Assembly (NCBI GenBank): GCA_030544185.1
Contig: JAUNRO010000029.1
Coordinates: 1 to 15,366 of the forward strand
Source: Propionibacteriaceae bacterium
Lineage (GTDB): Bacteria > Actinomycetota > Actinomycetes > Propionibacteriales > Propionibacteriaceae
Direction: 5' to 3'
Length of the DNA stretch: 15,366 nucleotides
Shown here: piece by piece, positions 8,726 through 15,366 of the stretch
Layout of the letters: every line of letters starts with the position of its first letter
Position numbering within the stretch: position 1 is the first letter of the stretch
Made by a program: the position numbers and the translations under genes
The notes under the pieces: model-generated
What the model was told of the DNA's origin: nothing
Database searches by the model: none
Seen by the model: the letters and a program-made list of their open reading frames with translations, nothing else

Positions 8726-11700
8726 CAGAAGGCACCGCCGATGCCAGGCATCTCGATCCGCTTGGCCTCGACCGCGATCGGCGCCTGCGCGCCCGCGGTC
8801 GTCGGGTTGAGCGCCTGCTTCTCCGCGTCATCGATCATCGTGGTCAGTTCCCCGCACGCCCACCACACGTCGGCCGCGACGTCCCGGAAGATCGGCGACT
8901 GGGCGGCGACCGAGCGGTCGTCGATGACGGAGAACGTGCCGCCGCCGGGGGCGCCGTCCTGGCCCGGTGCGAGGAAATGCACGCCCGCCAGGTCCCGGAT
9001 CGCGGCGAGGAAGCTGCGCGCGGCGTCGGCGCGGGCCGCAGGGTCGGTCGCCTGGGCGGCATCGGGAACGCGCGAGGGCGCCCCGGAGCCGATATCGCCG
9101 TCGGTCAGCCAGTCGATCAGCACCTGCTTGCCGGAACGCTCGACGATGCCGGCCGCCGGCCCGAGCGGGCTGGCATCGAACAGCCCGCGCAGCACCCGAT
9201 AGGGCGCCATCGAGCCCATCACCGGGTTCTGGTGCGAACGCGCCATCGCGATGAGGATCGACTCCAGCACCGCGGGCAGCCAGTCATAGGACGCCATGAA
9301 CCGCTCCGGCGGAGTAAGCAGCGGGTGCGGGAACGACAGCCACTCGCGGTTGCCCCGGTCGAACACCTCGACCGGGGCGTTGAACGGCGATTCCGGGATG
9401 CGCAGCGCCCCGATGATCTGGCCGAGGAACCAGCCCGCGACCATCGCCCGCCGCTCCGGCTCGGCCATCGGCAGCGCCGAGTGCAGCGGCCGGGCCCGGC
9501 GGTTGGCCCAGAACGCTTCCCGGCCGGCGGGCGAGGTCGTCGACCACTGCTCGGCGACCGGGCGCAGCACCGAGTCGAAACAGATCGGCGCATAGAGCGG
9601 ATAGGACCCGAAGATGTCGAGCCGGCGGACGTGGTCGGAATCGTTCACCGACCGCAGGTAGTTGTCGCGGGTCGAGGTGTCGATCTGCGGGTTGTTGATG
9701 ATGACCCGCTCCAGCGCCTCGGCGACCGGCAGGTCGGCGAACGGCACCGCCGAGAACTTGAACCGGTATTCCACGCCCTTGCCGCCGTGCAGCAGCGCCA
9801 CCGCCGCATCGTTCGCCGAGATCAGCGGCAGCGCCAGCGTCAGCGCCTGGTTGAACTTGCCGGCGATGTCTTCGATGCGACCGTGCCGCTCGGACTCCGC
9901 GGCACCCACTCCCCGGACATAGTCGCGCAGCGAGACCGAGCAGAAGCGGTGGAACGACTGTTCCGGGCGCGCGACGAACATGCGGGCGCGGTTGAGCAGC
10001 TCGGCCGGGCGCGCGTGCACATCGAAGCGGGCGCGCGCGGGCACGACGGACTCGCCGTTGTAGGGGTTGGTCTGGAAGGCCCGGCACTGCCAGGCGGAGG
10101 TCAACTCGATCAGCCCGCCCGGCGGGCGTACGCCACCGGTGGTCTCCCACAGCCCGGAGACAACCCGGGTGACGACGCCACCGCGGGCCTGGGCGAAGCC
10201 CATCCGCGACCCGGGCGCGGCGGCGTCACCGCCGACCGCGGCCTCGATGTCGACCGTGTACTGCGGGAGGAACTGGGCCGAGCTCGTCAGCAACACCTCG
10301 TTGTTGGCCTCGTCGAACCGCTCCGGGGCCTTCAGGTCCTGATCCGACGGCCACGCTGCATATTCGTTGGTGGCAAGGCGGGCGAGCCCGTCGTGGCGGG
10401 CCTGGGAGGCCCGGGCCTGTTCGAGGATCCGCTGCTGCTCCGACACCGCGTCGCCGAGCGGGTTGAGCACATCGGTGAGGAACGTCCCGAGCACCTCGGC
10501 GAGCATGCCGGAGGCCTTCGCATAAACATGCTGGATCACCGTCGCCGCGACCCCGTCGGCCAAGGCCGTCATGATCTGCTGGCCGCCGGCGATCTTGCCG
10601 CGGATGCCGTTGAGGGCGACCGCGACCTGCTGCGGGACGGCCGCGATATCGGTGCGATCCCACTGGCGCAGCTCGTTGGCGGCCGGGATGACCGATTCGC
10701 GGATGTGGTTGCGGAGCCGCTCGATGACCGCGGCCGCATAGGGCAGGCCGAGGCTCGCGATCGAGCGTCCGATCACGTCCATGAGGCGCCCGAGGAGGGC
10801 CTGGTGCCAGTCGAAGGCCCAGTTGTAGGCCTCGCGGGTCGCGCCCTCCGACAGCATCGCCCGGCGCGAGTTGAGGATGTTGGTCAGGATCGGCGTCCAC
10901 TGGCTCGCCTCGTGCCCGTCCGGTGGTGGGAGCTGGTTCATCACCTCGGTCGTGACGATCTGATAGGCGGCACCGGTGACCTTGTCGCGCGGCATGGCGA
11001 GGTTCATCAGCCACTGGGCCAGGCCCTGGGAGTCCTTCGCGGAGGCGGAGTCGAACATCTGCAGGTCGGCGCACAGCCGCGCCCACTGGGAGTTCAGCAA
11101 TGCCCGGACCTGCTCTGTGCCCGAGGCCGTATTGCCCTCCTGCAGGTGCCCGTCGAGCAGCCGGTCGACGCTGGAGCGCGCGATCCGCTGGGCCGCGTAC
11201 TCCGCGTACCGATCCCGGCCCATCGACAGCGAGGCGAACCCGAACGAGCCCCACGGCAGCGGGTCGCCCTGGGCCCCCCAGCCCAGATAGGACGAATCCG
11301 GCGGCACCGAGCCGGTGTTCCCGAGGTCATAGGAGACGAACTGATCGGTCGCCGTCTCCGACATCATCATTCCCGCGAGGCCGCGGGCGAGGCCGCGATA
11401 GACGGCCTTCGGCGAACCGTCGCCGAACATCGTGCGCTGCGAGCCGACGAACCGGCCCACCGGGAAGACGCGCGCGAACGGGATCGCCGCGCCCTGCCCG
11501 TATTGCTGGCCGAGCGCATTCAGGGTGTCCACATCGTGCTTCTGCGCCGCGCCGGTCTGGGAGGCGACGATCTCGCCGAGCATGGCGAGGGCGTTGGAGC
11601 GTACGCCGGACCGCGCGGATTCGGGCAGGGAGTCGAAGATGTCCGACGAGACCATGAACACGGCCATCAGCTTGGGATCGAGACCGTCGATCGTGGTGAG

Positions 11701-12288
11701 CAGGCGGCAGACGTCGAGCGCCATGGAGGCGCCCGCACCGCCGGCCATCGAGGAGACGACGAGGACGATCGGGACCTCGTTCTCGGAGTACGCCCCCATG
11801 CGCAACCGGTCGGCCACCGCCTTCATGTCGGAATGGGTCTCGACGCGATGGAGGTCCTCCCAGGCGGCGACCAGGCCGGCGCGCAGGGTGTCGGCCTTGG
11901 ACAGCGTGATCATGCGGCCGACCGAGCGATACTGCCCGGCCCCGACCGAGATCGGGGTCGCGACGGCGCCCGGGTTGCGCGGCGCCCACGTGGCGATGGA
12001 CCCCAGCGCCTTCGTGGAGGCCAGCTTGCGCGAGACCGCGAAGTCGAGGTCGGCATAGGAGCCGGACTTCGGCCCGAGCCCGAAATAGCGCCCGCCCTGA
12101 TGCTCGACGTTGCCGAGCCCATCGGGCCCGCCCTCCTCGGCGCTGGGCACGTCCAGATGGACGAACTGCCAGCCGCGGGGCAGATGGTCGACGCCTTCAG
12201 CCATGAGGTCGGAGCGGAGCTGATCCATCATGTAGGCCATCGTGGATCCGCCGGATCCGCCGCAGCCCACAACCAAGAAGCGCCTCAT
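8725..12288 (-). CDS. Tubulin/FtsZ-like protein (Tubulin_2 type), large
   Basis: A 1187-residue protein starting at an ATG with a strong ribosome binding site. The N-terminus is a nucleotide-binding Rossmann-like start: beta strand RFLVVG, then the Gly-rich loop GCGGSGGST at 8-16, which corresponds to the tubulin/FtsZ T1 loop. A second Gly-rich loop, SSMAGGAGAS at 179-188 followed by helix MALDVCRLL, sits where tubulins have GGGTG(S/T)G. SNALAMLGEI (N232) resembles the nucleotide-contacting Asn of helix H7. This order is characteristic of the tubulin-like domain proteins of actinomycetes (Pfam Tubulin_2). Residues after about 400 form a long, mostly helical region without a recognised domain, so the protein is about three times the length of FtsZ. 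The last residues are MPGIGGAF. It has no signal peptide or membrane helix and is predicted cytoplasmic. It probably binds GTP; polymerisation is unproven. Its TGA overlaps the next ATG by one base. Confidence 0.85.
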   Translation of the reverse strand: MRRFLVVGCGGSGGSTMAYMMDQLRSDLMAEGVDHLPRGWQFVHLDVPSAEEGGPDGLGNVEHQGGRYFGLGPKSGSYADLDFAVSRKLASTKALGSIATWAPRNPGAVATPISVGAGQYRSVGRMITLSKADTLRAGLVAAWEDLHRVETHSDMKAVADRLRMGAYSENEVPIVLVVSSMAGGAGASMALDVCRLLTTIDGLDPKLMAVFMVSSDIFDSLPESARSGVRSNALAMLGEIVASQTGAAQKHDVDTLNALGQQYGQGAAIPFARVFPVGRFVGSQRTMFGDGSPKAVYRGLARGLAGMMMSETATDQFVSYDLGNTGSVPPDSSYLGWGAQGDPLPWGSFGFASLSMGRDRYAEYAAQRIARSSVDRLLDGHLQEGNTASGTEQVRALLNSQWARLCADLQMFDSASAKDSQGLAQWLMNLAMPRDKVTGAAYQIVTTEVMNQLPPPDGHEASQWTPILTNILNSRRAMLSEGATREAYNWAFDWHQALLGRLMDVIGRSIASLGLPYAAAVIERLRNHIRESVIPAANELRQWDRTDIAAVPQQVAVALNGIRGKIAGGQQIMTALADGVAATVIQHVYAKASGMLAEVLGTFLTDVLNPLGDAVSEQQRILEQARASQARHDGLARLATNEYAAWPSDQDLKAPERFDEANNEVLLTSSAQFLPQYTVDIEAAVGGDAAAPGSRMGFAQARGGVVTRVVSGLWETTGGVRPPGGLIELTSAWQCRAFQTNPYNGESVVPARARFDVHARPAELLNRARMFVARPEQSFHRFCSVSLRDYVRGVGAAESERHGRIEDIAGKFNQALTLALPLISANDAAVALLHGGKGVEYRFKFSAVPFADLPVAEALERVIINNPQIDTSTRDNYLRSVNDSDHVRRLDIFGSYPLYAPICFDSVLRPVAEQWSTTSPAGREAFWANRRARPLHSALPMAEPERRAMVAGWFLGQIIGALRIPESPFNAPVEVFDRGNREWLSFPHPLLTPPERFMASYDWLPAVLESILIAMARSHQNPVMGSMAPYRVLRGLFDASPLGPAAGIVERSGKQVLIDWLTDGDIGSGAPSRVPDAAQATDPAARADAARSFLAAIRDLAGVHFLAPGQDGAPGGGTFSVIDDRSVAAQSPIFRDVAADVWWACGELTTMIDDAEKQALNPTTAGAQAPIAVEAKRIEMPGIGGAF

Positions 12289-12298
12289 CTGTGTCGGA

Positions 12299-12306
12299 CT
12301 CCCCTC
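12299..12306 (-). promoter_or_regulatory. Ribosome binding site of the tubulin-like gene
   Basis: GAGGGGAG on the minus strand lies 10 nt before the ATG at 12288. It is a strong match to the anti-Shine-Dalgarno sequence and supports this start. Unlike its neighbours, this gene has its own free-standing ribosome binding site instead of depending on overlap with an upstream stop. Confidence 0.7.
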
Positions 12307-12326
12307 ATCGACGTGGTCTTCGGAAG

Positions 12327-12345
12327 CCCGGCCCGCCGGACCGGG
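12327..12345 (-). terminator. GC hairpin, possible weak terminator or mRNA structure
   Basis: On the minus strand this reads CCCGGTCC, loop GGC, GGGCCGGG, which is an 8-bp stem with one U-G wobble and a 3-nt loop. It lies 47 nt after the vWA stop and 38 nt before the tubulin-like ATG. No U-tract follows (the next bases are CTTCCGAAGACC), so it is not a canonical intrinsic terminator. It could reduce read-through, stabilise the upstream mRNA end, or be chance in GC-rich DNA. Confidence 0.3.
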
Positions 12346-12391
12346 AACCCGGGTAGCAGCCTAAGCCCTGGCCGGGCGAAGCCCCGCATGC

Positions 12392-12680
12392 TCAGGTGAA
12401 CGGATTGTGCGGTGGCTGTTGCTGTGGCGGCGGCTGCTGCTGCGGTGGCGGCGGCTGGCCCGGACCGCCCGGGAACGGGCCCTGGCCGCCGGGGAACGAG
12501 AACGGACCCTGATCCGGCGCCGGGCCGGGTTGGCCACCGAACGGGTTCACCGGTCCCCCGGGCCCGGGCTGACCAGGAGCCGCCGGGGCACCCGAGTGGC
12601 CACCGAACGGGTTGTCCGCAGGGGGTTGGCCCGGTCCGCCGGGGGCACCAGTCCCGCCGGAGCCACCGGCGCTGAGTCCG
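12392..12680 (-). repeat. Pro/Gly/Gln-rich low-complexity tail with three NPF motifs
   Basis: This is the 3' end of the vWA gene (about residues 843-938). It codes for a disordered-looking tail of Gly, Pro, Gln, Ala and Asn. NPF occurs three times, at residues 866-868, 888-890 and 935-937; the first two are both NPFGG, and the third is one residue from the C-terminus. Polyproline-glutamine runs (PPPPQQQ) lie just before the end. In eukaryotes NPF is the ligand of EH domains; no such partner is established here, so binding is inference. Being predicted cytoplasmic, the tail is a candidate docking arm for the soluble proteins of the cluster. Confidence 0.7.
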
Positions 12681-15208
12681 CGCAGTCCGGCGAACACCTG
12701 CGGGCCACGCCGGTTGAGGTCGTCCACCAGTTGCTGGCGCTGCTGCGGGGTTGCGCTGCCTTCGACGAGCAGCAGCGCCGTGGCGCTGTCGGCCGGCCCG
12801 GTGGGATCGTGCAGGAGCACCCAATTGTTGTGCACCGCCAGTGGGAGCCGGGCCTGGTGCCGGCTGCCGACGGGCTCGCTGTGGGCCGACGACGCGCCGA
12901 CCTGCTGACCGGCGTCGACGAGGACCTCGCCCACGCCGAACGGCGACTTGCCGGCCCTGGTCTGGAGCCTGGCGCCACCGACGTCCACCGACCGCGCACC
13001 CCCGGACGGGATCTGCGCCATCGTGACCAGGTCACCGTCTCGCAGCGCGAGCGGCGCGCCGTCGCGGGTGAGTTGGAGACCGTTGCGGCGGACCGGGATG
13101 GCTTGGGTGAGCAATGGCCGGTCCGGGATCTTGGCCGTAGCCCACTTGGTCAGATAGAGCAGGGCCAACGGGATGCCGGGGCCGAGGATCAGGGCCGCGA
13201 TCAGCGTCAGCGCGAAGTTGGCCTTGTTGAGCGGCCGGCGGACCTCGGCGTTGTAGTCGACCGTGAAGTCCTGGACCCGATCGGGCGACTCGAGTGAGGC
13301 CATCTTCACCGTGAACGTGCCGGTCAGCCCGCCGGACCCGGTCTGGTCGCTGGCAAGCGTGAGCGGCAGGTCCTGACTCGAGCCCTCCTCCACGCGCATG
13401 CAGGAGTCCTGGCTGCTCGCGGCCGAGGTGATCGAGACGGCGGTGATCTCCGCCGGACCGGTGCGGATCTCCGGCGGGGTCGTCGAGTCGAGCCAGACGC
13501 AGCCCGGGCCATGCGCCGCCAGGGCGCCGCTGAGATTGACCGGACCCTCGACACTGCCGAAGTTGACGCTCGAGTCCACCCGACCGAAGCCGACCGGGGC
13601 GAGCACGGTGAACGGGATATCGGCGAGTTGCGGGCGGAGCTCGGTGCCCGGGACGTTCTCGTTGGTGCGGGGATCCTGCCAGCCGGCGGTGGTGACCTGC
13701 AACGACAACCGGATGGAGGCCGGGCCGGGCTGGAGGTTCGCGGCGTCGAGGCGCTGCGGGGTAGTGATCTGGTCGCGTCCGAGCCCGCGCGCGATGGGGT
13801 GCTCGTTGCCATCGGCATCGATCAGCGTGGCATCCAGCGATGCCTGGCCGAGCAGGACGGCGGGATCGACGGGCTGCTTGTCGGCGTTCTCGAGACCGAA
13901 GGTCACCTCGGGTTGCTCGCCCGCGCGGATCTCGGTGTTCTCCGCACCCGGCCACGCCGGGAACACATTGCCCGAGATGTGGATCGAGGTCCGCGACCGG
14001 GCCTGCGGATTCGTGCCCTCGGGGTCGAAGAAGATCAGCCGCCAGCGACCGGTCCAGACGTCATTGCGCCCGGCGGAGTCGAGATCGGCGGAGAAGGTCT
14101 TGCGGGACAGCCACGTCCACGACAGCCGGACTCCGTCCACTTCGGAGCGCTGCGGCTCGCCGAGCGGTGACTGCCGCAGCTCGACCTGCTGATCGGCCGG
14201 GCCGACGAGCACGATCCGGGGCTCCTCGATGTCACCGGAGCCAAGGATCGACACGGAGTCGATCGAGGCGTCGAGGACGAACGTGTGGGCGCCCTGCTCG
14301 CACAACTCGGCCTGCTCGCCCTGGCAATAGCGGCCCTCCTGGGTCCGGCCCTCACCGGTGATCCTGTCGAAGGCCTGGAGCATCGAGTCGATGTCCTGGG
14401 CGAGCGCGAACTGCCCGTTGCCGGGCTGGTCACCGCAGCCGCCCTCGGTGATGCGCCGCATCAGGTCGAACTCGGCGGAGTCCGCACCGCCGCTCGCGGT
14501 GAGACCGACGCCGAACAGGGTGATCGGCACGACCCGGAGCTGGTCGGCCAAGCCGCCCGGGCGGCACATGGACTCGGTCGCCGCCACCTTGGCCGCCTCG
14601 CGGTCGGCGGGCGTACGCAACGGGTTGTCCGGGGCATAGGGCCGGTCGATCGGGTTGTCGTCCTCGTCCGCAGCGCGGTCGATGTCGAGCGCACCGTCGG
14701 AGAAGAACACCAGGCCCTGGCAGGAGTCCGCGGCCTCCTGCTTGCGCTGGCTGAGTTGCTGACGGGCACCGTCGAGGCCGAGCCAATAGTCGGTGCCCTG
14801 CCCGGTGTTGCGGGCCCGATAGTCGCGGATGTCGTCGAGCACCTGGTCGACCGTGTCGCCGTTGAGCTTCTCCCACGACGTGCCGGGCTCATAGCGGTTG
14901 GCGAACCCGGCCAGCGAGACGTTCAGCTCGAGCTTGCCCTGATCGGCCGACTTGGCCAGCCGCCGCAGCAGATATTCACCCGAGGTCACCCGGGCGCCCT
15001 CCGCATCGGTCGACTGCAGCGAGGCGGAGGTGTCGATCAGCACCAGCACGTCCCCGCGCTTGGAGCCGTTGAGACAGGCAACGTATTTGTCGGCCGCCGT
15101 CTCCGCGGCCTGCGCGGGCAGCGTCTGGGTGAGGCCCAGCGCGATTGCGCCGGCCAGGACCAAGAGCCCGGCGAGGAGCGCCGACGCGGAGCGATGAAGG
15201 ATTCTCAC
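12392..15208 (-). CDS. Exported, membrane-anchored von Willebrand factor A domain protein with Pro/Gly-rich tail
   Basis: A 938-residue protein, read from the GTG at 15208. That start overlaps the upstream stop by 4 nt and puts a normal signal peptide at the very N-terminus (basic start, hydrophobic residues 10-27, AQA cleavage site at 32-34). A TTG five codons upstream (15223) is an alternative. The vWA domain spans about residues 52-300 and keeps the complete metal-ion-dependent adhesion site: DTSAS at 59-63, T139 in GQGTD, and D171 in FFSDG. Beta-rich segments fill residues 300-650. A transmembrane helix lies at 665-686, followed by positive residues (TKWATAK), so the tail is predicted to be cytoplasmic. 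All eight cysteines lie before this helix, as expected for a disulfide-bonded ectodomain. The tail has a beta-rich part (about 690-830) and then a Pro/Gly/Gln-rich end with NPF motifs. vWA domains usually bind protein ligands; the ligand here is unknown. Confidence 0.9.
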   Translation of the reverse strand: MRILHRSASALLAGLLVLAGAIALGLTQTLPAQAAETAADKYVACLNGSKRGDVLVLIDTSASLQSTDAEGARVTSGEYLLRRLAKSADQGKLELNVSLAGFANRYEPGTSWEKLNGDTVDQVLDDIRDYRARNTGQGTDYWLGLDGARQQLSQRKQEAADSCQGLVFFSDGALDIDRAADEDDNPIDRPYAPDNPLRTPADREAAKVAATESMCRPGGLADQLRVVPITLFGVGLTASGGADSAEFDLMRRITEGGCGDQPGNGQFALAQDIDSMLQAFDRITGEGRTQEGRYCQGEQAELCEQGAHTFVLDASIDSVSILGSGDIEEPRIVLVGPADQQVELRQSPLGEPQRSEVDGVRLSWTWLSRKTFSADLDSAGRNDVWTGRWRLIFFDPEGTNPQARSRTSIHISGNVFPAWPGAENTEIRAGEQPEVTFGLENADKQPVDPAVLLGQASLDATLIDADGNEHPIARGLGRDQITTPQRLDAANLQPGPASIRLSLQVTTAGWQDPRTNENVPGTELRPQLADIPFTVLAPVGFGRVDSSVNFGSVEGPVNLSGALAAHGPGCVWLDSTTPPEIRTGPAEITAVSITSAASSQDSCMRVEEGSSQDLPLTLASDQTGSGGLTGTFTVKMASLESPDRVQDFTVDYNAEVRRPLNKANFALTLIAALILGPGIPLALLYLTKWATAKIPDRPLLTQAIPVRRNGLQLTRDGAPLALRDGDLVTMAQIPSGGARSVDVGGARLQTRAGKSPFGVGEVLVDAGQQVGASSAHSEPVGSRHQARLPLAVHNNWVLLHDPTGPADSATALLLVEGSATPQQRQQLVDDLNRRGPQVFAGLRGLSAGGSGGTGAPGGPGQPPADNPFGGHSGAPAAPGQPGPGGPVNPFGGQPGPAPDQGPFSFPGGQGPFPGGPGQPPPPQQQPPPQQQPPHNPFT

Positions 15209-15366
15209 AGCCGGCCCACCCAATCGGCGATGCGCCAGGCCGGGGCCAGAATGCAGAGCAGGCAGACCCCGATGGCGACGTAGTGCAGCGGTTTCACCCA
15301 GCCCGGCGCGGCGTACAACCCCGAGGATCGGGCGAACGTGTCCTTCACCACGAACAGCGCCAGCAG
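15205..15366 (-). CDS. Multi-pass membrane protein, C-terminal end (partial)
   Basis: A minus-strand reading frame enters from the right edge and gives 53 residues before a TGA stop at 15207-15205. It begins inside or at the end of a hydrophobic helix (LLALFVV). A short loop with charged and aromatic residues follows (KDTFARSS, then YAAPGWVKP). A clear transmembrane helix of about 20 residues comes next (HYVAIGVCLLCILAPAW), then a short tail ending in DWVGRL. It is therefore the last part of an integral membrane protein with at least two helices. Its stop shares four bases (GTGA) with the GTG start of the vWA gene, so the two are translationally coupled and probably act together. The family cannot be recognised from this fragment; the start and most of the protein lie outside the window. 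Confidence 0.75.
   Translation of the reverse strand: MLALFVVKDTFARSSGLYAAPGWVKPLHYVAIGVCLLCILAPAWRIADWVGRL

Larger units (their letters stand above)
12289..12391 (-). other. Intergenic gap between vWA and tubulin-like genes
   Basis: These 103 nt are the only sizeable non-coding stretch in the window. They hold a GC-rich hairpin (12345-12327) and a Shine-Dalgarno sequence for the tubulin-like gene. I see no convincing -35/-10 pair: a TAGGCT-like hexamer is present about 12360, but nothing suitable is spaced upstream of it. The gap could hold an internal promoter, a weak terminator or an RNA-processing site that sets different amounts of the two products. Confidence 0.5.

Noticed and set aside
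8686..12399. Plus-strand open frame of 1237 codons opposite the tubulin-like gene.
   Set aside because: The minus strand has the nucleotide-binding motifs, a strong ribosome binding site and a tight operon context. The plus frame has none of these.
12600..12720. Pro/Gly-rich DNA at the vWA tail considered as a tandem repeat or mobile-element scar.
   Set aside because: The repetition is at amino-acid level (NPFGG, PGG, PGQP) with varying spacing. No target-site duplication, inverted repeat or transposase is seen.
12285..12824. Minus-strand open frame overlapping the end of the vWA gene and the intergenic gap.
   Set aside because: It is out of frame with the vWA tail and is composed almost wholly of Arg, Pro, Ala and Gly. 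The vWA frame ends convincingly in the Pro/Gly/Gln-rich tail.
1..15366. Search for tRNA, rRNA, CRISPR repeats, insertion sequences, integrase, toxin or nuclease domains.
   Set aside because: None was seen. No regularly spaced repeats, cloverleaf-like segments, terminal inverted repeats or recognisable effector motifs were found by reading the sequence and its translations.

Overview
The window is GC-rich (about 70% by eye) and is coded on one strand only. Five complete genes and two edge-truncated genes all read on the minus strand, with almost no non-coding DNA. GC content, GTG starts, very large proteins, Pro/Gly-rich tails and the protein families all point to a high-GC actinomycete (Actinomycetota). 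The genus cannot be named. One unusual trait is that tyrosine is coded by TAT more often than TAC in the genes I counted.

In order of transcription, from right to left: (1) 15366-15205, the C-terminal end of a multi-pass membrane protein; (2) 15208-12392, a secreted and membrane-anchored von Willebrand factor A (vWA) protein with an intact MIDAS site outside the cell and a long Pro/Gly-rich tail inside, carrying three NPF motifs; (3) a 103-nt gap with a GC hairpin, then 12288-8725, a very large tubulin/FtsZ-like nucleotide-binding protein of the actinobacterial Tubulin_2 type; (4) 8725-5993, an unrecognised protein with two central membrane helices and a coiled coil; (5) 5980-3242, a soluble protein with a polyproline linker and about four fibronectin-III-like modules; (6) 3249-520, a GTPase-associated protein 1 (GAP1-N2 type) homologue; (7) 486-1, the start of an unrecognised beta-rich protein that runs off the left edge.

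Gene junctions are a 4-nt overlap, +103 nt, a 1-nt overlap, +12 nt, an 8-nt overlap and +33 nt. This looks like one operon with translational coupling. The combination suggests a membrane-associated complex. A vWA receptor-like ectodomain and a two-helix membrane protein would form the envelope part. A tubulin-like filament or switch protein would sit on the cytoplasmic face. An FnIII/polyproline adaptor and GAP1 would link it to a GTPase whose gene I would expect outside the window. Vegetative morphogenesis and a biological-conflict (anti-phage or stress) role are both possible. The family placements come from recognising sequence patterns. The joint function is inference.

No tRNA, rRNA, CRISPR array, insertion sequence or integrase is seen. 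No stretch longer than 103 nt lacks a gene.
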